From contig NC_056762.1 in assembly GCF_018687715.1 (NCBI RefSeq), positions 38,644,864 through 38,708,863 of the forward strand: a stretch of 64,000 nt of DNA, in the 5' to 3' direction. Both the position numbers and the translations under genes were made by a program. This document shows, in pieces, positions 49,600 through 61,355 of the stretch (its first letter is position 1; every line of letters starts with the position of its first letter). The notes below the pieces were generated by a model that was not told the DNA's origin, made no database searches, and saw only the letters and a list, made by a program, of their open reading frames with translations. The stretch comes from Carya illinoinensis. Lineage: Eukaryota; Streptophyta; Magnoliopsida; Fagales; Juglandaceae.

Positions 49600-49893
49600 A
49601 AAAATGTGAATATTAAATTTTAATAATTCGAACGATATTTTGAGACGAAATTCAATCGTGACAAATAAATTACCGTTCGAATGTGTTCGAATGGTTTTCA
49701 TCAAATTCGTCTCAAAAAACATCTTTTGAGATGAAATTATAATTTTTATCCCAAAATATATTTTAAGACATTGTTGTTGGAACGACATTAAAACGATTTT
49801 TTTTCATCTCAGGATATATTTTGGGACCAAATCATTGTCTTTTGGCCCCTAAAGAAAATTGGTCCCAAAAGATTACTTTTATCTGTTGTAGTG
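49600..49893. mobile_element. MITE with CACTA-like end
   Basis: The right end read inward is CACTACAACAGATAAAAG, typical of CACTA-derived MITEs. The interior repeats TTTGAGA/TCTCAAAA and GGGACCAA motifs in inverted pairs. The left end is unclear. The copy at about 58190-58437 has CACTATAACAG. Confidence 0.5.
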
Positions 49894-50406
49894 ATAAAAG
49901 ATATCCTTATGGTTTTTTTTCTTTATTTGATATATTTATGACTCATGAATATTAATTTGACTATTTTAATTGAAGAAGTATGAATTAAATTGAATTATTA
50001 GTTCTACCAATCACTACACTTAAAGGGGGTTGAATAGGTATAATCTAATTTTGATGGTCTGTTCAAAATTATAGTCAAACAAACAGTTAATCAATAAATC
50101 AAATAACATAAATAATCAATACAGTGATTTTGATCATGAAGTAGAAACTCATTTGAAGAAAGTTTTCAAAATTTAAAATCACTCCGAGTGTAAGACACCA
50201 CCTCAAATCCACTATAAAAAATAAGTTTGTTACAATCAATTTGGAGACACTCACGAAATCTTTGTAGTAGCTAAACTTGGCTCACAACACCACAAGTGAT
50301 CCACTCGATCTCTGCACACATGTAGCGCCGGAACTCCGACCTTTCTATAGCTTCCCACGAGAACCTCTCGATCTCTGCATCAACAACAGTTTCGAACTCC
50401 TCTGGC

Positions 50407-51081
50407 TAGGGTTGTAAAAAAAATCGATAAACTGGTAAACCAGACCGGATCAAACTTGTGGGATCAGTATGGTCCTGAGTTTAGTTCGGTCTGGTCCTGA
50501 GTTTAGTTCGGTCTGATACCAGTTTTATTTTTTTTAGAATCGGTCAAAATTGGTCCAGTTTCAATTTTTCTTTTTCTAAAACCGGACCGGACCAGTTTAT
50601 ATATATATTTTAATTTTTTCTATTGTATATAATATTTATATATAATATATAACTATATATAAAATAGTTTTGTGTTATATGATAAATTACTAATTAATAT
50701 AATTTTAAATTTTAAAATTTTATATCATTTTGTTTATTGTATTAATAGTTATACTAATATTATATAGTGCATATTAATAGTTATACTAATACTATATCAC
50801 TATATATTATAATATACTATAATATATCATTATATTATATATTATATTATATCATTGTAGTCTATAATATAATTATAATATACTACAATATATTATCACT
50901 ATAGTATTATATACTATTATATATTGTATTATATAATATCTAATATAGTACATTAAAACTTTAAAATTAGAGTAGCAGTTTATGAGGATAATTGGTGCGT
51001 AATCGGTTTGAAAAAATCCAAAACTAGTGCATATCAGTTCAGTCCTAAATTTTGTCCAAAACCGGACCAGTTACACCACTA
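50407..51081. mobile_element. CGGTCC-type non-autonomous hAT inside the LTR
   Basis: Starts TAGGGTTGTAA and ends TTACACCACTA. GGACCGG/CCGGACC motifs at both ends with a TATA-rich centre. Flanks CCTCTGGC and CTTCCGGC match at six of eight positions. Confidence 0.65.
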
Positions 51082-51379
51082 CTTCCGGCCAATGAATACG
51101 TTCACTTCAATGGACTCATATAAAGTTTGATTTTGAGTGTAGTGCAGTGGAGATGTGTTTATTCAATAGAGAATTAACCATATGGGGGGGGAAAGGTTCC
51201 TCTCAAAAACTTTTGGAAGCACTTAGGATTTTTGCTTTGATTCTCTATACCTAAGAACACAAGTAAGTTGTTCTATTTATAATCCCAAGTGAAAAAGAGG
51301 TGTTCAAAACCCTAAATTTTAAGTTGTCTGGAACATTGGCTTAAGCAAAGTATCAAGTGAGAGTTGAGTGCACGCTGTC

Positions 51380-51575
51380 TTTCAGAAGCTGCTCGAGCGA
51401 CACGTCGAGCGCACATCAAGCAACCCACTCTGGAAGGGTCTCGCTTGAGCACCACGTCGAGCAGACATTAAGTGGCCCACTCTGGAAGGGTCTCACTGGA
51501 GGTGCCACATCGAGCACACCTCAAGCGACCCACTCTATCTAGAAGGGTCTTGCTTGAGTGCCAATCAAGCGAACT
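51380..51575. repeat. Imperfect TCGAGC-rich tandem repeat
   Basis: About three to four units of roughly 55-58 bp with CCACTCTGGAAGGGTCTC and CGTCGAGC. It resembles the 51-bp repeat of the hAT (GCTCGAGCG, CTCTGCCTG). Frames are open by virtue of the repeat only. Confidence 0.6.
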
Positions 51576-52164
51576 TTCTGTTTTGAGTTCTGCTCAAACC
51601 ATGTTGAGCACGCTTCAATCCTTTTCATGTTACACTGCTTCAACACTTGTTATAACACTATTTTACACAAGTTTTCACAAGAATATGCCAATCAACTCAT
51701 TTTTCCCTGAACAATCTTCCCATTTGGCATTTCTGTGACAAAACCTCTAACCTATACATAGGACCTAATCCTAGCACACCCCACACAGGATTCATATTCT
51801 TGAACACGTTGAAATATTTCTGCACACACTTAGCAAACGGTTAAACGTACCAACAAAAATATGCACAGAATATTCTCATAAGTATGATCAATGTCTGCTC
51901 GCAAATCACAAACCAGAATACACTTATAAACAAGACAAGCACAGTTTTTAAGAAAAAAATATTTCATTAAGCAATTAACCTGACATTGAGTTCAATTAGT
52001 CAAACAACAGCAGCACAAATAACATGAGATACAAAACCAAAAGTTGTTGCTCCTAAAAAAAATGTGCACTAACAACTATCCTTCTCCCTTTACTCCCCCT
52101 ACATCTATACCACTCCCCCTAAATTAGTACTACACCCCCTTTTTGTCACAACAGGCCAAAAGTC

Positions 52165-53240
52165 TCAATTATCACCATCACTGAAACTGCCACCATCATC
52201 ATCATCATTAGCAAACTACTCCTCAATGTCGTTGAAGCGTTGAGTCACGAGCTGTTGCAGGCTATCAACGTTACCATCAAGGTTATCAAACCGGGCATCA
52301 AGGTCAGCTAAGTACTCAAGAACCTGTTGAAGGCTAGGCTCGGTCGAACCTAGTGCCGATGTTGATGGTGCCAAGCCAGAAGGCTGAGAACTGGATGATC
52401 AAGAGCTCGAAGGCTAAGAGGAGGATGTTCAACAAGAAGAGGGTGAGGGGTAATCTAAGCACGACTAAACTGTATAGTCCTACGACCAATAGGAGCCTTA
52501 TGAGTAATTCTAGGCTCCTTGGAAAGAAAAGCAATTGACTGAAAGAGGGCTAATCGAGTGATGAGGCAGGCAAAAAGCAAACCAATCCGTACTTCGGTGG
52601 ATTGAAAGGCCTCAAGCATGACCCAGCAAAGAAGACTCCCAGATCAATAGAAACATCATTGATTAGTGCATATAGAAGAGTGGCGTAATCAAGACCCACA
52701 TCACTTTGATGACCAGTAGGATACAGATTTGTAAGGACAATCCTATTAAGAATGAGATAGTCAGGTGGAAATCTTATAGTTTGAAGAGGTAACTTCCCAT
52801 CCAAATTACGAGACCGACCATACAGACATTCAGCAATGATTGGCGGACTAGAAGAAAGTGTTTGTGTATAAAGATACACTGGATTGGACACACGTGGGAC
52901 GTTTAACAGGTTTGCTATCATGCCGGGAGTCACTCGGAAGAGGATGTTATTGAGACTAACCTCGAAAGAGCCATCATCAGAGATGGCATGAATGTTGGAG
53001 TAAAACTCCCAAACCAACTCCACAGAAGAAGTGGGATGACCAATGGTCAAAGCTTGCCACTGGTGAGACTCAAAGATACGAGGGATAATGGTCTCAGTTA
53101 GCTCACCGAGAGAGACTTCTCGCTCAAAGGAGTACGGTAAGAGAAGTTCTAAGTGTATAACTCATGTGCCCGTGCATTATGGAAATGAGCTTAAGCAAGG
53201 GCAGGGGGATTGTGGCGAGAACGAACACGTCAAGACATGG
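52165..53240 (-). pseudogene. Sirevirus extra ORF (putative plant transposon protein), broken
   Basis: The 53050-52550 segment carries SSVELVWEFYSNIHA, VTPGMIANLLNVPRV, LDYATLLYALINDVSIDLG and related sequence. This resembles the 'putative plant transposon protein' family found 3' of pol in Sireviruses. After a frame change a coiled-coil tail follows (DLDARFDNLDGNVDSLQQL, about 52320-52240) and ends beside TTGTGACAAAAAGGGGG. Several stops. Function of the family is unknown; an envelope-like role has been proposed for ORFs in this position. Confidence 0.6.
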
Positions 53241-55157
53241 CTTTGGGCTGTAGACAGATTCAGTGACGTTAGATAAGGCTAAAGGTAATGTAAAGAACCA
53301 ATGAATGCATGTCTAAAATGCCCAATGTATCATAATGATAAGATCCAATGCGTGGCCTCCCTAAAATGCTTGATGTCTACACGGGCATTTAATCAAGCAT
53401 GTAGTGTACATGCTAAACCAACCATGCTATACCAACCATGGTGTACATTTTATCAAAAGTGTTAAACCCTCTTAAGACCATGCTAAGATGCAAGGGGATC
53501 ATGTTAATGCCTATGCACCAAGGTCCCAAAAAGAAGTACCTATGACCATGCCAAACTTGGGTTTTAAAAAGGAAACCATTTATGCCAACCCCACCATGCA
53601 ATACTAATGAAGAAGAGACACAATGTTCCATTTCACAACCCCATGCTTCATTTCACAAACCAATTTTGAGACCCAACAAACCAATTTCAATGAGCACTTC
53701 AAGTGCAACTAAGCGAAGGTTGGGTTTTAAACCCAATGGAAGTCCCATGACCCTCCTATATACAATCCATCTCCAAACACAATTCAATTTCATGCCAAAC
53801 ATTATCCCAACACTAGGATAGACATGAAATGAGCATGGGAACAATGCTATGCCAATGCATGATGAAAATAAGAAAATAAACATCATTGAGGCATTTCACC
53901 GAGCACTTGGAGTGCATCCAAGTAAAAACCAAGTTCAAAACTCCATGGGAGTTTCAAGAGCCTCCTAAATACAACCAACCAAAAACCAAAAACTCCAAGG
54001 GAGTTTCAACAACCCAAAATGTTCGGATTTTTAAAAGGAACTCAATCCAAAATCCGCAAACCAAAACCAACCAACTTAATGCAAACCGAAGAATCCATTA
54101 TGAGACACACAAAAAATGAAACAAGCATTTAGGAGTTGCTTACCGTGATTTTGAGGAGAAAAATGTACGGGAGAAACAAGTTTTGTGCAAATGGGAGCCA
54201 CACGAAAATGCACAGAAGAAAAAAAAATTTTGGGAGAGAAAAAACTATTTAGTTGCTCGAGCTGCTCGCGGCAGGGGGGGTTCTTTATATGAGACATTGG
54301 CTAGAGCGAAATTAAACCCTCAAGCAGTGTGTTGAGCAAAATCTTCCATAATTGCATTTTTGCCCAATTCAAAACACACAACACTCACATGGCTTTGATA
54401 AACACTAGGGAAGTCAATTTTCAAACCATAAATACATATCAAATATAGAAGAGCATCATATTCTCACAAAACATGCAGGTAATAAAAACAAAGTACCACA
54501 AGTAATATAGACATGCGTGTTTTTAACGGTCCTTGTTCAATTAAAAAATTTCAACAGGAAAGTGTGAGCAGGGTTGAGCTGAACAAGAAACTATAAATGC
54601 TTGGGAAGCTCTTCCTAGACACAGAAAGTCAAACCCAATATTGCTAGGACCTGAATCCTTCTGTTTTAATACTTGTTTCAGTATTCTCAAGAAACAAAAA
54701 ACTTATTTTGCTTTCCTTTTTTTTTTTTTTATTTATAACATCATCACCTTTTTTTTTTCTTTTCCTTTTGATATACAATATTTTTGCACATGAGAACCAT
54801 GATGAGGTCGTCTAGCTCGTGGTCAATTCTATGTGCACGTAGAGTTTTCTAACACCTTTGATTGCCTCCCAAAAAATTCACAAGTGGTGAAATGTTGATT
54901 GACCGAATTAGGAGTGAAGTGTGTGATTCTAGTCACAAATTACAATAGATACCCATGTTCTAAACCTTTGTGAACTATAGATATATGATACAAATCTCAA
55001 AAGATACATGCAAGATTTTAGAATTAATAGCAGCACCATCATATCTTACAACCATGGATTGTATATATGGACAGAAAAAAAAAAAATGAAGCATGAAAAC
55101 GAACAAACACAAAAACAAACAAAATGCATGTAAAACATATGATGCATGTTTCAGCCC
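53241..55157 (-). other. Non-coding spacer of the Sirevirus
   Basis: Lies between the extra ORF and pol. Contains loosely repeated phrases such as GTTTTAAACCCAATGG and CCATGGGAGTTT (53560-54010). No protein recognised. Confidence 0.5.
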
Positions 55158-57546
55158 TCAGGTCAATGCAAAAATACCAATAGCCTTTCTAAGTACTTCA
55201 AATCGAAGCCCATCTAAGGGTTTGATAAAAAGGTCAGCTAGTTGATATTCAGTGGGAATGTACTCAAGACTCATAACATGTGTTTCCACAAGTTCTCGAA
55301 TAAGATGATGTCTAATGTCAATATGCTTGGTCATATAGTGTTGGACATGATTTTTTAAAATATTTATGGCATTGTTTTTGTCACAATAAACGTTCATCAC
55401 ACCTTGAGTAATGTCATAGTCACATAGCATTTGCTTCATCCACAATAATTGCATGCAACAACTCCCTGCAGCAATGTATTCAACCTCAGTCATGGACATG
55501 GAAATAGAGTTTTACTTCTTACTCATCCAAGCTACTAGGTTCATGCCAACATAGAAACATCCACCAGCAATGTTTTTCCTATCATTTGCATTACCTGCTC
55601 AATCAACGTTTGAATAGCTAGCAAGCTAATTATTAAAGTCTCTAAAATACTAGATCTCATAATTAACTGTCTCATTTACATAGCGAATTATGCGTTTGAT
55701 AGCTACCAAATGTGATTCTTTGGGATTTGCTTAAAATCTAGCACAAACACCAACATTAATCTAGCACAAACACCAACACTAAAAGTGATGTTTGGTCTAC
55801 TTGCAGTGAGATACAGTAGACTCCCAACATGCTCCTATACAATGATTGCTTAACATTCTTGCTTGACACATCAATGCTAAGCTTAACACTAGTGCTCATG
55901 GGGGTTTTGGCATGGCTTTTGCCATCTAATCCAAATTTAGTGATCAAATCCTTTGCATATTTGGATTGGGATATGAACAACCCATCATCCAACTATTTCA
56001 CCTAGAGTCCTAAGAAAAAGTTACTTCACCTATCATACTCATTTCAAATTCATTTTTCATTTTTTCAGCAAACTTAAAAGCCAGAATATCAATATATGAT
56101 CCAAATACAATATCATTCACATAGATTTGAGCAACTGTTACGTCTTCTCAAACTTTTCTGATAAACAGTGTCTTGTCAATACTTTCTCTCAGAAACTTGT
56201 GATTTTCTAAATAAGAAGTCAGCCTCTCATACCAAGCTCTAGGAGCTTGTTCCATACCATATAGGGAGTCCTTTAACCTATAGACATGATTAGGATATTT
56301 TGGATTATTGAAGCCCTTTGGTTGTTTGACGTACACTTCTTCTTGGAGAATCCCATTCAGAAAGGCACTCTTGACATCCATTTGATAGAGCTTAAAACAC
56401 ATGTGGCAAGTAATGCTTAACAATATCCGGATTGATTCAAGTCTGGCAACCAGGCAATGGTCTCACCAAAGTCTATCCTTTCCATTTAGGCATACCCTTG
56501 AGCAACTAATCTTACTTTATTTCGCACTATTGTACCATTCTCATCTAACTTATTCTTGAAGATCCATTTAGTGCCCACCACATTATGACTCTCTGGTCTT
56601 GGCACCAAATGCCACACATTGTTCCTTACAAATTGATTTATTTTTTCATGCATAGCATTTGACCAATTCTCGTCATTTAAGGCTTATTCGACCCTTTTTG
56701 GCTCAATTTGTGAAACGTAGCTTGAGGAGTCAATTGATTTATCACTTTCCTCCTCACCCTCATCCCTTCATCTATGTTTCCTATAATGTTATCTTGAGGA
56801 TGATTTAACTTTACTCTCAAAGAAGGCTCTTTTTGGTTACTCACATTTTCATTAGAAGAGGTCTCTAAATTCTCATTAAGTGCATCAACATTTTCTTTTC
56901 CAGTTTCACTCAGTGAGTGAGATGGCTTATCCTTGTTCAATTCCTCTCCAGGGGCATCATTCACCACCACATTTATGGACTCCATGATGGTTTGGGTGTG
57001 TAAATTCTAGCACTTATAAACACAAATGTTTCTGGAATATCTAAGAAAGATCCCTTCATCACTTTTAGGGTCAAACTTGGCTAAGTTTTCCCTATCTCTC
57101 AAAATGTAGCATTTGCTTCCGAATACCCTGAAGTATTTCATATTTGGTTTCTTTCATTTCCACAGTTCATATGGTATTTTGGAAGTGTTTGGTCTTGGAT
57201 AGACTCTATTCACAATATGGCATGCTATGTTCACAACTTCTCCCCAAAAATGGGTAGGTACATTTTTACTATGTATCATGACTTGTGCCATTTTTTGAAT
57301 AATTCTATTATTTCTTTCGACCACTCTATTTTGTTGTGAAGTGATAGGAGTAGAAAATTCTTGACTGATACCCTCTTCATCATAAAAACTCTCAAGATTT
57401 GAATTGTCAAACTTTGTTCCATGATCGCTTCTAATTTTGACTATTGCCTTCTCTTGTTCATTTTGAAACTTCTTACACAAGGTTCTAATCACATTAGGAG
57501 TTTCAGCCTTCTATTTCAAAAACTCTACTAAGAAAAATCTGGTGAA
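55158..57546 (-). pseudogene. Sirevirus pol (integrase to RNase H), 5'-truncated and broken
   Basis: Minus strand: integrase core with IRSDHGTKFDN, FYDEEGISQEFSTP and QQNRVVERNN (57492-57154); a chromodomain-like/linker part with acidic repeats (56985-56677); reverse transcriptase with YQMDVKSAFLNGILQEEVYV and LKDSLYGMEQAPRAWYERL (56423-56148); QSKYAKDLITKFGLD (55992-55756); and RNase H with MTEVEYIAAGSCC and IPTEYQLADLFIKPL (55499-55158). Stops and frame changes separate the parts. The front half of integrase is beyond the right-hand breakpoint and absent. Confidence 0.88.
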
Positions 57547-57585
57547 AGCTACTAAGCTAGCTTTCTGTATAAGACAGAATTTTCG

Positions 57586-57882
57586 ATGGCAGAGAAACCA
57601 CTCTGGCCAGTCTCTGTGAGGAAGATGGAAAAATTATCACTTGGCGACGGTGCAGTACTCTCGTCTCAGCACATCAGCACATTGAAAAAATACAACGTTC
57701 AAACCACGAACAAAGAATTTATGCAACAACTGATTAAAAAAATACATGGTTTGAATCATGTGGTACTTTTTGTCTGTGCTGAGAGGAGTTGTGTAAATTC
57801 TTTATTCGTATGTGGTTTGAATATTCATCTTCATGTGCTGATGTGCGGAGGCGAGATGCATGCACCACCGGCCGCCACGTGA
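57586..57882 (+). CDS. Uncharacterised 98-codon ORF, second copy
   Basis: Nucleotide for nucleotide the same as 48854-49150 as far as I can read, including silent positions. The 85 bp after the stop differ at about six positions. Product not recognised; caveats as for the first copy. Confidence 0.3.
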   Translation: MAEKPLWPVSVRKMEKLSLGDGAVLSSQHISTLKKYNVQTTNKEFMQQLIKKIHGLNHVVLFVCAERSCVNSLFVCGLNIHLHVLMCGGEMHAPPAAT

Positions 57883-58189
57883 TAATTTCTCTAACATCTT
57901 AATTCCTCGTGGAATAATTTATAATTCTCTGCAGCCATCGTTCTCTTTCAAATAACTTTAAAATAAAGTAACCGGGTGAAAAAATAGTAGGGATCATAAT
58001 TTAATAATTATGACAGTGGAGAAATCAATCCACATTGATGGAAAAAGTACAGATTCGTGTTTCGTAGCATGTGCGAGACCGATTGAAATGTTGGGGTACG
58101 TATTTTTAAATTAATACTGGCATATTAAATTGTACGTGCGTTGGATTGGAATACAGAGAAAAATGTGAATATTAAATTTTAATCGTGAA

Positions 58190-58437
58190 AAAAAAAGATT
58201 ACTGTTTGAATGTGTTCGAATGATTTTCATCAAATTCATCCCAAAAAACATCTTTTGAGATGAAATTATAATTTTTGTTTTAAAATATATTTTAAGACAT
58301 TGTTGTTGGAATGATCTTAAAACGATTTGTTTTCATCCCAAGATATATTTTGGGACCAAATCATTGTCTTTTGGCCGATAAAGAAAATTGGTCTCAAAAG
58401 ACTATTTTTATCTGTTATAGTGATAAAAGATATCCTT
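58190..58437. mobile_element. MITE with CACTA-like end, second copy
   Basis: Matches 49600-49893 with a deletion at the left and scattered substitutions. Carried along by the host duplication. Confidence 0.45.
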
Positions 58438-59639
58438 ATGATTTTTTTCTTTATTTGATATATTTTATGACTCATGAATATTAATTTGACTATTTTAATT
58501 GAAAAAGTCTGAATTAAATTGAATTATAATATCAAACTGGTGGTGTACTATACGTAATTAATTGTATAATTCCTCATTGTATAAAAAAAAATAAAAAAAA
58601 TTGTATAACTCCTTAAACAAAATAATTAATTGTGTACTGGAAAGTCCGCATGCAGGGGGCACGGGTACTAGTGGAAAGGTTAAGTTTGATGACGTGAAAT
58701 CACAATTTTAAAGACGGAAAGTTGGAGTCAAGATTGTTTTACGGGTCATAGAAGTGATCAAGATTGTTAGTGCGGGGGGGTGTTTTTTGACTGCTTGGAG
58801 GAGTCCGTAATCGATCGGTATCCACGACCTGAGTCGACTCGTGGACTTTGAAGTTCTACTATAATGTTACGTGTCGACACTTTTTCTACTAAGATCAAAG
58901 TTCAAAAAATTACCCAAAAAGTATCTGTACTCAAAGCATCGATTTGATTACCAGAAATTCAAAGGTGGCCGGCGAAATATTTATTCAAATCGTTTGCATA
59001 TAATTATCAATATAAATTTTATTATGGCTTAATTTACAGTATAATAATTATAGGCAAAAGAGAGAGAATACCGAGTTTTGCTACGTATAATTATTTTTGC
59101 TTATTCATTGTGCACTTCATTGATATAATTGTCAAAAAAGTTATTTTATATTAAAAAAAATGATACAATCAATCACATTAGTAGAATACCTAAGAACTAC
59201 GCAAAAATAACTGTAAATAAATTTTTTGTTTCTAAAATAGGCTGTGTGGCAAAATTGACAAATCGAGCCCAAATGAGATCTCTAATCAAACTAGTTAGGA
59301 ATGTCTTGAAATGATCCCAACACGAGTATTTCTCCGATAAAGATTAAAAAAAAAAAAATAATCAAAATACTCCATATTTTAAACTAAATGGATGCATGAT
59401 ATGATGGAATTTGAATGTTTGCAAAATTTGTATTATATTCAAAAGCAACCAACTGTGCAACTCACATGATACATTGTTTCGTATGGTATATATACAAACT
59501 ATACAAATTCAATTCTAGGAAAGCAGAGAATATGGCTATAAAATTCTAACTGTTGCAAAAATCAATTCTTGTGATTTGGTGACTATTACAAGCTTGATTT
59601 GTTGCTAATTTCCTATTGTGTGATCTTTGGCTTGATTTG

Positions 59640-60690
59640 TGGAATCATCCTTTATATGCTCCCGCAAAATGGAGCTGCCATCAACAAGGTCAATGTTGTT
59701 TTGAAGTAGTTCTGTACGTTGCCATAACAATGGTTTGTGAGAAGATTTGCAAGTTGATCTTGAGTAGTGACATGATGGACTTGAAGTGCTCCTTTTTGAA
59801 CTATAACATGAACAAAATAAAGATCTATATGAATGTGCTTCATTCTAGAGTGCTGGACAAGATTGAAGCCGAGTTGTGTGGAGCCCAAACTACCACAAAT
59901 TGAAACAATTTTGGTGATGAGGAAAGAGGGAAACCAAGTTCTGTGAATACTGCAAGGAGCCGAATGGTTTCAGATGCCGCATTTGCAAGGGCTCTATACT
60001 CTGCCTCAGTAAATGATCTCGCAATAGCCCTTTTTTTTAGCTCCAAGAAATTGGATTTGATCCAAAGAAACTTATATATGTAGAAGTTGAAGATCTATCA
60101 TCAAAGTTTCCAGTCCAATCTGCATCAGTGTAGGTTACAAGGTGTGAACTAGAACTTTTGCGAATGTAAATGCCATAAAAAATGGTTTGCTTCAAGTAGG
60201 AGAAGCATCTTCGTGCCAGTCCAACGAGTGGCAGTGGATTTATGCATAAATTGAGAGAGTTTATTAACTACAAATGACATATCGGGATGTGTAAGATAGA
60301 GATATTGAAGAGCACCTATGACACACCTAAATTATGTGCTGTCAATAGAAGAAGTTCCATCAATGAGCTTGAGAACAGTAGTGGTGGATGGTGGTGTAGA
60401 CACATCTTTGGTACCAAGCATATTGCTTTTGGTTAGGATGTCACTAATGTATTTATGTTAAGAAATGAATAGACCAGATGTTGTGGGAATAACCTCCATG
60501 CCAAAAAAAAAGTGAAGCTGACCCATATCTTTTAAAGAGAAAAATGGTCCAAGCTTGTCAATAATTGAACCAACAAAGTGAATATCACTTCCTGTTATCA
60601 CTAAGTCATCCACATACACCAACAAAAAACATATAACAGAGCTGGACTTTTATATAAACAAGGATGAATCAGCTTTTGTATTTTCAAAAC
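59640..60690 (-). pseudogene. Copia RT/RNase H tail fragment
   Basis: Minus strand: a decayed YVDD region (about 60600-60640, LYVFCWCMWMT in a shifted frame), then RNase H with TEAEYRALANAASE (about 60010) and RMKHIHIDLYFVHVIVQKGALQVHHV (split over 59845-59770). Ends at QDQLANLLT. Many frame changes, no LTR seen. The right edge near 60690 changes abruptly to unrelated DNA. Confidence 0.75.
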
Positions 60691-61181
60691 ATTATAAGAA
60701 AATCCATTTTTTTCAGTGCCAACAATCACCACAAAAAGTAAAAATTTTCGTTGCAAAAAGTTTCTCGCATGGGTTTTTGCTCGTTGCACATTGGTTGCTA
60801 AAGAATTGTCACAGTTGCTTGTTTGCAACAAAATTGTGAAATCGTCAGAATTAAAACCACTTGCATCGGCCAGAATGTCGCTACAAAAAGTCAAAAATAT
60901 TGATAGAATTGGCTATCTTGGCAGACAAAGAAATGGTTTGCTAAACTTTTATGTGGCGAGTATATGTGACTGCAAAAAGTGCATTTTGTCGTTGCAAAAA
61001 ATTTAACCTTTTTTTCAGCAATTTTATTAGGCAATGGTATTTCTTTTTATTGGCGGTTGTAACATCATTGGAAAATGTCATTTGGGTCGAATCATGATCA
61101 CCGCAAAAGACCAGACAATAGTGTTGAAAATAGTAAATGATATAATTTCCAACGTGGATAGCATTTGCTGCATATAAGATT
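60691..61181. other. Repetitive-looking DNA without gene
   Basis: Contains several GCAAAAAG / CTTTTTGC motifs in both orientations (60735, 60755, 60885, 60970, 60997), suggesting a decayed non-autonomous DNA element. Boundaries unclear. Confidence 0.35.
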
Positions 61182-61355
61182 TAGAGAAATGATATTTGCA
61201 GTCGTGGTTGTACAAGCGGCGTGTAGTCGCTTTGAAAAAAATGAATTAATATGGGACCCACATGAAAAAAAAACTAACTTTTTAATCGTGGACCCCACTC
61301 TTTTTCAAAGCGATTGCGTGGCGTTTGCAATACCACGACTATATGTAGCATTACT
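61182..61355. mobile_element. Foldback MITE
   Basis: The left arm GAGAAATGATATTTGCAGTC and the right arm, inverted GAGTAATGCTACATATAGTC, pair over about 60 bp including TCGCTTTGAAAAA. The centre carries GGGACCCACATG / CGTGGACCCCAC. No coding capacity. Confidence 0.65.

Larger units (their letters stand above)
44750..49999. other. Duplicated intergenic block, unit C
   Basis: Collinear with units A and B as described there. It contains the empty site of the Sirevirus (about 45715-45745), unit-specific DNA at about 47980-48350, and the 98-codon ORF. A second, more diverged copy of the 45230-45480 sequence occurs at 48999-49540, so an older internal duplication is also present. Confidence 0.65.
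50000..51713 (-). repeat. 3' LTR of the unit C Sirevirus (with nested hAT)
   Basis: The inner edge reads, on minus, AAATGGGAAGAT (polypurine-like), then TGTTCAGGGAAAAATGAG. The outer edge is a decayed complement, TAGTTC where TGTTC would be expected. Net length without the 675-bp hAT is about 1.04 kb. The boundary is inferred without a partner LTR. Confidence 0.55.
50000..57546 (-). mobile_element. 5'-truncated Sirevirus (Copia) in unit C
   Basis: Minus-strand element with its 3' LTR (50000-51713), an additional ORF downstream of pol (52165-53240) and pol from within integrase to RNase H (57546-55158). The 5' LTR, gag and protease are missing. The right edge jumps directly into a second copy of host sequence starting AAGCTACTAAGCTAGC. 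The order pol, extra ORF, LTR is the Sirevirus layout. Confidence 0.8.
57547..59330. other. Second copy of host sequence, then continuation of unit C
   Basis: 57547-58530 repeats 48823-49997, lacking about 170 bp present at 49229-49400. From 58530 it continues with sequence that matches unit B (58965-59170 with 31880-32110). This side is therefore the true continuation of the unit. Confidence 0.7.

Noticed and set aside
48823..58530. Reading the two 1-kb repeats as LTRs of the enclosed Copia element
   Set aside because: The outer copy of each joins collinearly to CYP706-unit DNA, a third partial copy occurs in unit B without an element, and the element has its own LTR at 50000-51713.
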